A stretch of 34,574 nucleotides of DNA, taken from assembly GCA_902514485.1 (NCBI GenBank), contig CABXQY010000007.1, positions 1-34,574 on the forward strand, written 5' to 3'. The notes under the pieces are model-generated. The model was given only the letters and a program-made list of their open reading frames with translations, made no database searches and had not been told where the DNA came from. Positions within the stretch are counted from its first letter, which is position 1. Every line of letters starts with the position of its first letter. Position numbers and translations under genes: made by a program. This document shows, one piece after another, positions 8,501 through 14,178 of the stretch. Source of the DNA: an uncultured Candidatus Poseidoniales archaeon (lineage in GTDB: Archaea; Thermoplasmatota; Poseidoniia; Poseidoniales; Thalassarchaeaceae).

Positions 8501-8817
8501 GGAAGAATTGTTCCTCCACCTCCACCTACTAAACTAACATGACCAAAATCTGCCTCGTCTAATATCTGTTTAGTATGGGTAAACATTTCTACAGCTCCTC
8601 CCTGATATGAAGTAATTGCAACACAATGTGCATCTTCCTGAATAGCAGCTCTAGCTACCTCATCTGCTCCTCTGTCATGACCTAAGTGAATTACTTCACA
8701 ACCCATTGACTGGAAAATACGTCTGAAGATGCCAATTGCAGCATCATGACCATCGAATATAGCCGCTGCTGTAATGATTCTCAGCGGAGTTCCACCTGTC
8801 TCGGCAGACTTTTGCAT
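5557..8817 (-). CDS. icmF: Fused isobutyryl-CoA mutase (IcmF)
   Basis: An 1086-residue adenosylcobalamin enzyme that interconverts isobutyryl-CoA and n-butyryl-CoA and carries its own G-protein chaperone. Domain order is that of IcmF. The B12-binding domain (about 12-140) has FDGHDAAIG, where His24 is the lower cobalt ligand. The MeaB-like GTPase (about 195-410) has GTGGAGKSS, ETSGIGQG and NKFDRPG. A helical linker precedes the mutase barrel (about 540-1086) with RMFAGEG and SGYHIAEAGA. Phe588 and Gln732 (GQNT) match the Phe/Gln pair that marks isobutyryl-CoA rather than methylmalonyl- or pivalyl-CoA specificity. The two are 144 residues apart, as in characterised IcmF. It may serve valine or butyrate carbon flow. 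A perfect dyad lies just before its ATG. Confidence 0.96.
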   Translation of the reverse strand: MQKSAETGGTPLRIITAAAIFDGHDAAIGIFRRIFQSMGCEVIHLGHDRGADEVARAAIQEDAHCVAITSYQGGAVEMFTHTKQILDEADFGHVSLVGGGGGTILPSEIQYLLDSNIAKIYSPEDGRELGLTGMVSDAIERASKNNLLDPVRFENLKKPISADNHGSVSKLLTLAENADEEIFNEVLNKVRSTDGSKCPVIGLTGTGGAGKSSLTDELMLRIQRDNPGTKIALLATDPTRKRTGGALLGDRIRMNSLSDENLFMRSFASRDSGREIADCIGRSIEACKAVGFDLVVVETSGIGQGNDAITEVADISLYVTTREYGAPSQLEKLEMLDSADIVVLNKFDRPGAEDALAEIRKQFKRNREMWDAENSDLPVVPTIASQFADAGVDQLWQKLCNLLNEKYSQSFSAAEPRLGADGLPHRSSPIPPERQGYLAEVSSTIRNYHSRTEEVSSKIRLVQQLEAASEQMKLKNNKTAAEGLREEADTIRSEIPEGAWESLDNFRTKAEEYRSGATSYTVRNKNIPVKTTKTTLSGLDMPRVALPDYSDWGDTLQWIRKENMPGSFPYTGGVFPFKRQDELPVRMFAGEGSAERTNKRYHFLSKDQDFNRLSVAFDSPSLYGNDPQERLDIFGKVCESGVSISTVDEMEKLFEGFDLCAPNTSVSKTINGNYWWHLAAFFNVAIRQQVKKFEGENGRKPDDKEHAEIKARTLSTVRGTVQADQLKESMGQNTLVFNLDTALRMMGDVAEFYVDNEVRNHYFVSISGYHIAEAGANPISQAALTLSNGLTYVELFNSRGLDANKFLRNFSWFFSNGMDPEYAVIGRVCRRIWAIAMRDMYGVDERGQKLKYHIQSSGRSLHAQEYTWNDYRTTLQALYALADNANSLHTNSRDEAFGTPTEDTVRDAVAIQLILSKEYGWLQNENPLQGSHVADWLTDSVEEEILKIFEEMHRRGGVLGALEVNYQRNRIQDESMIYEHRKHSGELPIIGVNTFEEGVDNSLSVEEFNIEVTRSDKTERMMVIDRNRVFKEVHAKEAEEGLARLKQVAREGGNLFEVMMDIVEYCTVGQVTQALFETGGKFRRNM

Positions 8818-8823
8818 GAACTC

Positions 8824-8840
8824 GGGACACTACGTGTCCC
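8824..8840 (-). promoter_or_regulatory. Perfect dyad/hairpin directly before icmF
   Basis: GGGACAC-TAC-GTGTCCC has seven-base perfect arms around a 3-nt centre and ends 6 nt before the icmF ATG. As DNA it could be an operator over the transcription start. As RNA it would form a stable GC-rich hairpin at the 5' end of the icmF message. It is more GC-rich than its surroundings. Confidence 0.6.
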
Positions 8841-8858
8841 ATTTAATCCGCCGATTGC

Positions 8859-9422
8859 CTACTTTTGCAAATTTATACTAATCAAGGGTTCTTGTTCATT
8901 TCTTATTGGGACATAATTGGAGTCCATTAATGCCTTGAAACCTTCAGTTTCTTTGTCTAAATATTCAGGTTTTATGTTCACGAATCTTTTCAACATCCCT
9001 ACATATGATTCGTACGCTTGGATATTTTCAATCATTGATTTCTTAATTGATTTCATAAATTCTTTTTCTTCTGAAATATTGGCTCTAGTCCTAACTTCGA
9101 AAGCACCTTTATCGTTCATTCTGAAATCATGTGTAGAGTTACCTTGATTGATTTTATTCACTAAATGTTGAACTATGTCTGATACCTCATTTCCTATCTT
9201 CCAAGAAGACCTAGATTGAACTTCATACATACCGTCTTTTTCGAAGTTGAGTAAAATTTCCCAGATATCCTTCGGACTTTCAAAACTGGCATTAATGCCT
9301 CTATTTTTTGAATCTAATTCTAGATCATTCCATCCTAGTTCTCGTAGCCCATCAACGGTTCTTCGATACGCTTCGATTGAGTCAAGAGCCCCATCAACTG
9401 ACATTATAATCACATTCTCCAT
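8859..9422 (-). CDS. Uncharacterised 187-residue protein (possibly YbjN/CesT-like fold)
   Basis: The family is not recognised with confidence. An N-terminal helix (SIEAYRRTVDGLRELGW) is followed by alternating strands (LELDSKNRGINASF, YEVQSRSSWKIG), a helix, more strands (AFEVRTRANI) and long C-terminal helices. That order is reminiscent of YbjN/CesT chaperone-like folds. No signal peptide or membrane segment is present. It sits 41 bp upstream of icmF on the same strand and is divergent from the ubiquitin-like protein gene across a 155-bp gap. A role with IcmF is possible but nothing in the sequence shows it. Confidence 0.6.
   Translation of the reverse strand: MENVIIMSVDGALDSIEAYRRTVDGLRELGWNDLELDSKNRGINASFESPKDIWEILLNFEKDGMYEVQSRSSWKIGNEVSDIVQHLVNKINQGNSTHDFRMNDKGAFEVRTRANISEEKEFMKSIKKSMIENIQAYESYVGMLKRFVNIKPEYLDKETEGFKALMDSNYVPIRNEQEPLISINLQK
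8871..8877 (-). promoter_or_regulatory. TATA-like element for icmF
   Basis: Read on the minus strand the element is TATAAAT, about 26 bp upstream of a transcription start predicted near 8848, just outside the palindrome at 8824-8840. It lies inside the 3' end of the upstream 187-residue gene, so icmF could be transcribed on its own as well as by read-through. Confidence 0.4.
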
Positions 9423-9510
9423 ATTTCATTCTGTTATCTAAGTATGTATCACTCCTCCAGAGAAAGATAATTTTCCTGAACAGTTCATATACTCTTAGAT
9501 TGAATATTAC

Positions 9511-9532
9511 TTATGTCTGCGCCCGGACATAA
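9511..9532. promoter_or_regulatory. Operator-like dyad upstream of the ubiquitin-like gene
   Basis: TTATGTC-N8-GACATAA has perfect seven-base arms around a GC-rich spacer (TGCGCCCG). A TATA-like TCATATACT (about 9485-9493) puts the expected transcription start inside the dyad, a typical repressor position. It is also shared space with the promoter of the divergent 187-residue gene. One half-site, GACATAA, recurs at 11485-11491 in the leader of the TFB gene. Confidence 0.45.
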
Positions 9533-9564
9533 AATAGGGAAGCAAGTAGAAGTCATAAATTAAT

Positions 9565-9571
9565 GGAGGAG
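9565..9571 (+). promoter_or_regulatory. Shine-Dalgarno site that sets the Ubl start
   Basis: GGAGGAG lies six bases before the ATG at 9578. An ATG at 9563 overlaps this site and has no ribosome site of its own, so translation most likely starts at 9578, removing five residues (MEEQS) from the longest frame. Confidence 0.65.
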
Positions 9572-9577
9572 CAGTCA

Positions 9578-9793
9578 ATGGACGATATCAAGACAAATGT
9601 AGAAATCGCCGATAGAACTGGACATTCATCCCTTTCGCTAACGAAGAAAGAGACACTAGATCTCATCGAAGGCAATCAGGGATCTTGGATTTATCAAAAT
9701 AACCGAATGGTACAAGCAAGTGATATTGCTGATGCTAATTGGGCTGATGTTGGTACAATCCGAATAATGCCAGGTCTAACGGGCGGACAATGA
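9578..9793 (+). CDS. Ubiquitin-like beta-grasp protein ending in GGQ
   Basis: A 71-residue protein with the compact beta-grasp pattern. A strand with VEIADRTGHSSLSL is followed by a helix (KKETLDLIEG), the strand WIYQNNRMV and a terminal strand TIRIMPGLTGG. It ends Gly69-Gly70-Gln71. The di-glycine is the conjugation or thiocarboxylate end in ubiquitin, SAMP, ThiS and MoaD. The extra Gln must be removed before activation, which fits the JAB protease encoded by the next gene. Size, the R-x-MPGL-x-GG ending and the E1 neighbour set it apart from metabolic MoaD or ThiS, whose usual operon partners are absent. A strong Shine-Dalgarno sequence suggests high expression. Whether it modifies proteins or carries sulfur is unknown. 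Confidence 0.8.
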   Translation: MDDIKTNVEIADRTGHSSLSLTKKETLDLIEGNQGSWIYQNNRMVQASDIADANWADVGTIRIMPGLTGGQ

Positions 9794-9830
9794 AATATGC
9801 TAGTTAGTATAAGTCGGAATTTCAAAGAAG

Positions 9831-9852
9831 ATGGATGGTCTTTTCCATCCAT
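9831..9852 (+). terminator. Stem-loop between the Ubl and E1-JAB genes
   Basis: ATGGATGG-TCTTTT-CCATCCAT is a perfect eight-base stem with a six-base loop, extendable by one G-U pair. It starts 38 nt after the Ubl stop. No T-run follows on the plus strand, so it is more likely an attenuator, RNA-processing or 3'-stabilising element than a full terminator. It could give more Ubl than E1-JAB from one transcript. Confidence 0.5.
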
Positions 9853-9922
9853 TATCTCAGTGGTGTAGAACAATGACTGCCGAATTGGTGCGAGGCCAAT
9901 AATATCGAAAGGAAGTAAAAAT

Positions 9923-11131
9923 ATGATTAAAAAAAGTGAATTGATAATTGGAATAATAGGGGCAGGAGGCATAGGTTCTAACTTAACCTCAGTTCTTTAC
10001 CCTACTTTACAGCAGGGTGATTTAATTGGAAGATTGGGCGATATAAGGATACGTATATATGATTCAGACATAGTAGAAAAAAGTAATTTACCACATCAAA
10101 ATTTCACGGTTTCAGATGTTGGTGCTTTGAAAGTTATCAGCTTATGTAATCGTCTCTGGTCGAACACTGATAAATCTTTTACAGATGGACCAAATATAAT
10201 TTTAGATCCATCTCCATGGGATATCAGGGTAAAGGGCGATTTAGATGAATGTGACTTAGTAGTCGTAGCAGTTGATTCTCATCAAGCTCGTAAAGTGGTT
10301 CATGAAAACTGTGAATCTTGGTTGGACTTACGATGTTTAGGCGATGGGTATATTGCGATAGATAACACTGTTGATACCTCAATAGTCTCTCAATTAACTC
10401 CTAATCAAGAGTCGCAGTCTTGCCAATTTGAAGGGGCGATTGAATCTGGAAATATACAGTTCGGATATATGTCTGCGGCTGCTCATGGTGCGCAATGGGT
10501 CATCCAGTCTTTACGTATTATTTCGGGTGAGGACAACGCCCAAAGACCTCTTCCTCAGATTTCAAATATTACTTTTGGTACTGCTGCCAGATTAGAACAA
10601 GGAATAACTGATTCAAATAATGAGGCCCAGGATTCTTCAATATCGCCACATATTCATTCTCAATTAGAGATAGATAAGATGGTAAAATCTGGAAATCATG
10701 ATTCTATAGTAATTAAGGAAACATTAGCAGCTTTCGCTGAGAAAAAGGATTGGATATCTCTTTGGTCTTTGGCAAATGAATTAGGTCGAGAGGTCAGTAT
10801 ATTATATGATCAAGAATTAACTATGTGGGTCGATATCGGCACTTCTGGACGCGTAGAATTATCTCCTCCAATAGGATCTTTGACTCCCTATAAACTCTGG
10901 ATACACACACATCCGAGAGATGCTTATTGGTCATCTACCGATAAAGATACAATTGCTATATATTCGGAAATTTTAGATGAGGCTATTGTCCTTGGTCATG
11001 ACCACTTCAAAAGAACAATAAAATCGGGTGATCAACACTTTGATTTCCTTGAAGACTTTGGGCCATTAAGTCGATGGACTGATGAAATAATATGTGAATA
11101 TTCTGTGTCCGAGGTTTCAGAATGCCAATAG
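9923..11131 (+). CDS. E1 (ThiF/MoeB)-JAB fusion enzyme for the ubiquitin-like protein
   Basis: A 402-residue two-domain protein. The N-terminal E1 domain (about 5-225) has the nucleotide loop GAGGIGSN (13-20), IYDSDIVEKSNLPHQNF (Asp47, Asp49, Glu52, Asn55, Gln59), Lys70 and VVAVDS (Asp118 region), as in adenylating ThiF/MoeB/Uba enzymes. The usual NL-x-RQ Arg is His58. Cys130, Cys138 and Cys167 (QSCQFEGAIESG) are candidates for the thioester or persulfide residue. The C-terminal JAB/MPN domain (about 280-385) has a Glu-bearing first strand and the zinc motif HTHPRDAYWSSTD, giving His328, His330 and Asp340 as ligands. One protein could therefore both trim Gln71 from the Ubl and activate its glycine. 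It lies 129 bp after the Ubl gene and overlaps the next start by 10 nt. Confidence 0.88.
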   Translation: MIKKSELIIGIIGAGGIGSNLTSVLYPTLQQGDLIGRLGDIRIRIYDSDIVEKSNLPHQNFTVSDVGALKVISLCNRLWSNTDKSFTDGPNIILDPSPWDIRVKGDLDECDLVVVAVDSHQARKVVHENCESWLDLRCLGDGYIAIDNTVDTSIVSQLTPNQESQSCQFEGAIESGNIQFGYMSAAAHGAQWVIQSLRIISGEDNAQRPLPQISNITFGTAARLEQGITDSNNEAQDSSISPHIHSQLEIDKMVKSGNHDSIVIKETLAAFAEKKDWISLWSLANELGREVSILYDQELTMWVDIGTSGRVELSPPIGSLTPYKLWIHTHPRDAYWSSTDKDTIAIYSEILDEAIVLGHDHFKRTIKSGDQHFDFLEDFGPLSRWTDEIICEYSVSEVSECQ

Positions 11132-11355
11132 ATGATGAAGAGTCAGTCAAAAGGTTGAATCATTTACTTGACTCTTCAGATAAAAAATCAATAGGCATAG
11201 ATTCGATAATAAATACGATAATAGGGGAAGATGCGGACGATGAAATCAAACAACTGGTGAAGATAGCTTTAGATAATCTTGATGCAGGAATTACAATGAA
11301 GGAACTTGCAGAAGGTGTGATGAATTTATACAAATGGAGGGAATCTCAATGTTGA
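11122..11355 (+). CDS. Small helical protein translationally coupled to E1-JAB
   Basis: A 77-residue, mostly helical, acidic protein of unknown family. Its ATG lies inside the last codons of the E1-JAB gene (10-nt overlap), so it is almost certainly co-translated with it. The C-terminal helix reads ITMKELAEGVMNLYKW and the protein ends in Cys. It is too short for an E2 domain and has no Zn motif. It could be an adaptor, substrate or subunit of the E1-JAB enzyme, but only the gene order supports this. Confidence 0.65.
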   Translation: MPIDDEESVKRLNHLLDSSDKKSIGIDSIINTIIGEDADDEIKQLVKIALDNLDAGITMKELAEGVMNLYKWRESQC

Positions 11356-11462
11356 TCAGTGAATACTGTAAATCTCTTAGTCTGAAACGTTATTTTATCG
11401 TAAAAGTAAAAATCTCGCTCTCTCTGATTTTGTAATAAATCGGGTAGACATTGATGCACGAG

Positions 11463-11576
11463 ACCGCAAAGTTTAAGCGCCTTCGACATAACCTCGTAAG
11501 TCCGGCGAAGAGACCTACCTATTTGGGACTGGAGTGTTCTCCCTTTTCGGGCCTTGAGGCGATTAAGATGTGCGGT
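11463..11576 (+). promoter_or_regulatory. Possible structured RNA leader of the TFB gene
   Basis: This 114-base stretch is clearly more GC-rich than its flanks and can fold as a closed multi-hairpin. The closing stem is ACCGCA (11463-11468) with TGCGGT (11571-11576). An inner stem is CGCC (11478-11481) with GGCG (11504-11507), plus GAC/GTC inside it. Further hairpins are GGAG-TGTT-CTCC (11531-11542) and GCC-TTGA-GGC near 11552-11561. The ATG at 11568 lies directly before the closing strand. It may be a regulatory leader or an overlapping small RNA. A 39-codon N-terminal extension of the TFB frame from the TTG at 11451 is the alternative explanation. Confidence 0.3.
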
Positions 11577-12581
11577 ACAGATAGAGAAAATAGTAGAATA
11601 AATGGTAGAGAAAATTGTGAAGAATGTGGGAGTAAATCGATAGAAGAAGGTGTCTCACATTATCATTGCGGTAATTGTGGGATTCAACTTGAATCATTAA
11701 AGTATGACACTTGCTATACCTTTCCTAGCGAGGTTAAAACTACAAGAAGAACGAATAGTTCTTCTGATTTAGGTAGCCAGATAGGTATTGATAAGAGTAG
11801 TTCCTATCAATCAAGGAGATTAGCCGCTCTTCAAGATAGACATTCTCGTAGAAATCTTAGCTATACAGATAAGATAGTTAAAGAGGCGGAGATTGCTAAT
11901 TTATCTCCATCAATTTGCCTTAAGATTGCAGATATAATTTCCAAAGCTAATAGCCGAATGGAATTAACTCATAACAGAGATGGCATGATTGGTTTACAGT
12001 TAATATCTACTAGAGAAGATAGGTCTCAGTATAGACGTAGAGTATATGCTATCGCTGCTTTAGAGCTCTTGAGCCGTAATTTAGAATCGGAAGCAATTCA
12101 AGTATTAGAAATTGCATCAAAATGGGGCATCGACAAAAGTGATGTTTCCCAGGCGATTAAACTAATCAATAAAGTTTCAATATCTGTAAATGACTGTCTT
12201 TCAGTTAGCGATATGAATAATCAAACAAACGACCCATCTATCATCAGAAACGATAAACTAAATCATTTTCTTTTCAACTTCCAAGATCATCTTTGTGAGA
12301 TTATCGATTTTGATTCTGCCAAAGAAATAATTGCCTTAGCCATTGAAATACTTTCTAAAGAAGGTGAGCCTATTGGAAATGCATCTTTCATCAACAATGA
12401 AGGGAAATATCGTAATATGTCTCCCCAAAAAGCTTCCATGGAAACAATAATCGATTCTATGATTCATCTTGGATATTCGGATGAGATAATTAAGTGCTTC
12501 TTCAATAAAAAACCTGTACCTGGTATGACTTGGGTTAACTCTAGGCTGGGCCGACGGCGTCGAGCTCTCGTTGAAGATTAG
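11568..12581 (+). CDS. Divergent transcription factor B (TFIIB-like)
   Basis: A 337-residue protein with the TFB layout. The N-terminal zinc ribbon is CEEC ... CGNC (Cys17, 20, 34, 37). It is followed by a B-reader/linker-like stretch (LGSQIGI ... SRRLAALQDRHSRRN) and then helical repeats that resemble the cyclin core (SPSICLKIADIISKANS, YRRRVYAIAALELLSR, EIASKWGIDKSDVSQAIKLI). The second cyclin repeat is less clear and the C-terminus is very basic (RLGRRRRALVED). TFB recruits RNA polymerase to TATA-bound TBP. This copy is divergent and lies in an accessory block, so it may drive a local regulon. I start it at the ATG at 11568. The frame is open back to a TTG at 11451. Its 3' end overlaps the convergent gene by 41 nt. 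Confidence 0.72.
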   Translation: MCGTDRENSRINGRENCEECGSKSIEEGVSHYHCGNCGIQLESLKYDTCYTFPSEVKTTRRTNSSSDLGSQIGIDKSSSYQSRRLAALQDRHSRRNLSYTDKIVKEAEIANLSPSICLKIADIISKANSRMELTHNRDGMIGLQLISTREDRSQYRRRVYAIAALELLSRNLESEAIQVLEIASKWGIDKSDVSQAIKLINKVSISVNDCLSVSDMNNQTNDPSIIRNDKLNHFLFNFQDHLCEIIDFDSAKEIIALAIEILSKEGEPIGNASFINNEGKYRNMSPQKASMETIIDSMIHLGYSDEIIKCFFNKKPVPGMTWVNSRLGRRRRALVED

Positions 12582-14178
12582 CAATTCTCATTGTAACCTC
12601 ATTCATTTGTTCTTCTCTGATTTGAGCCCCTTCTGGATCTAAATCATCTGCGTCTCTATTGATAATTTGTAATCTTTCTCTCAATGCGACCATTTGTTCC
12701 AAATAATTTCTATTAACGTCAAACCTTTCTCTCAAATTATCATTTTTATCTCCTCTACGTTTGTATCTTTCAAATCTCGAAAGATAATTATCCAATGTGT
12801 TTATATTTTTTCTTGACGTTTTATCATTAAGAAGAGCCATCACGATACTCCCGATTGCATCCCCAATTACCAGTTTACGAAGACTTGGGTCTTCTACAAT
12901 ACAGAGTTCTTTTACTAGCATATTCCTTTCTCTTTCCATACGTCGCACATTCTCTCTTCTTAATATCAAACTATTGATTTGTCCTTCAATTATATCTTGT
13001 TCTGAAATAGGTTCCGCAGTTACTCTGAATCTGGATTGATGTGGACCACGCCCTGGTATAACAGCATACTTAACTCCTAATTCTCCTGTGATCTCTATTC
13101 TCTTTTCTCCTTTCAGGACTACCTTTCCATCTGACTGGTCTATTATTCCTCTAAGGAATTTAATGCCATTAATATCTGGATTTGATATTATATTTCTTTC
13201 AGTATCACAGAATAAGTAATATTGTAGGCATTCGAGTTTCATTCTATTCTCATGACCGGGCGTACTAAGGCTCCAATTAACTAATGTAGACCATATATTC
13301 AGGTCTCTAGGCACTCTTATTTTTCTCCAGGTATCATTTCTCCGAACCCTTATCATAAGTCTTCCTTTATCTACTATTAATGATCTAGGTGCCTTATATC
13401 CTTTGATGAACATTCTTGTCCGGTCTGACAATATTTCCGACCAGTTTTCCAACCAATAATCCCTATCTCCATTCTTCAGAAGTGAATGTTGTATGAAAGT
13501 AAATACTCTTTTATTATCTATTAGATCTAGGTTGTTTATTGGATGTTTAATTATATTCTTATCTCCAATCTTAGTAAAACCTCTCGCCCAGTGCCAAGCA
13601 TTAGGCTTTTTATCTAAATATTTATTCTCAGTAGCTAAGGAAATTGAGTATAATAGAATTTTCCAACTGAATGTATTATTCTGATTTGTTTCTAGAACCT
13701 CTCTTAAGTCTCTGTATGGTAATCTAATAACTTCGCCATCTAAGAAAAAGTTACCTGAAATCCAAGATAAATGGCTCCCATCTGGTAAAACCCATCCTCT
13801 CTGCAGCCTTTTCATATCATTTATTTCTTCAATTTTATATTCTCTAATTATATCCCGAAATATCCTTTCATCTTCCTTTGAAAATATTGTCTCAGTATCT
13901 TTCCTTTCTCGGTTCCAGTCGAAGATTCTTGTTTGTAATTTCTCAACTCTACTATCTAATGCCCAATCTCTGTTTTCTAAATCCAAAAGATTGAATGATT
14001 TCCAAACCTTTCTGATATCCGAAGAAGGGTTCCCAATGCTTTCTCTTAGTTCATCTGCTTTTTTCTTATCTGGAATCCAATCTAAGCTATATCCTGTAAT
14101 TTTAGGTACTAGAAGTGTGCATATCTCACACCATATCTGAGTTTTACTGTTTTCTCCACAAGCTACGCATTCACTCAT
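12541..14178 (-). CDS. Large zinc-ribbon protein, paralog B (unknown family)
   Basis: About 545 residues from the ATG at 14178, which overlaps the upstream stop by 8 nt (ATGAGTGA) and indicates coupled translation. The N-terminus is a zinc ribbon (CVACGENSKTQIWCEIC). The body shares several blocks with the upstream gene: a PDG-x2-LS segment, PRDLNIWSTLVNW, a GELGVKYAVI strand and GDAIGSIVMALLND followed by TLDNYL. The pair are therefore tandem paralogs. The C-terminal 90 or so residues are charged and predicted coiled coil (ERLQIINRDADDL, MRIANLQRELDAV). There is no nuclease, ATPase or protease motif that I can name. Arg, Trp and Ile are abundant. The function is unknown; a nucleic-acid- or ribosome-linked role is a guess from the zinc ribbon and basic character. 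Confidence 0.75.
   Translation of the reverse strand: MSECVACGENSKTQIWCEICTLLVPKITGYSLDWIPDKKKADELRESIGNPSSDIRKVWKSFNLLDLENRDWALDSRVEKLQTRIFDWNRERKDTETIFSKEDERIFRDIIREYKIEEINDMKRLQRGWVLPDGSHLSWISGNFFLDGEVIRLPYRDLREVLETNQNNTFSWKILLYSISLATENKYLDKKPNAWHWARGFTKIGDKNIIKHPINNLDLIDNKRVFTFIQHSLLKNGDRDYWLENWSEILSDRTRMFIKGYKAPRSLIVDKGRLMIRVRRNDTWRKIRVPRDLNIWSTLVNWSLSTPGHENRMKLECLQYYLFCDTERNIISNPDINGIKFLRGIIDQSDGKVVLKGEKRIEITGELGVKYAVIPGRGPHQSRFRVTAEPISEQDIIEGQINSLILRRENVRRMERERNMLVKELCIVEDPSLRKLVIGDAIGSIVMALLNDKTSRKNINTLDNYLSRFERYKRRGDKNDNLRERFDVNRNYLEQMVALRERLQIINRDADDLDPEGAQIREEQMNEVTMRIANLQRELDAVGPA

Noticed and set aside
9578-9793. Ubl as an ordinary MoaD or ThiS protein
   Set aside because: The GGQ tail, the adjacent E1-JAB fusion and the absence of molybdopterin or thiamine genes argue against it, though sulfur transfer is not excluded.
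9873-9902. Nine-codon ORF (MTAELVRGQ) between Ubl and E1-JAB
   Set aside because: It is too short to judge and has no ribosome site; such frames occur by chance.
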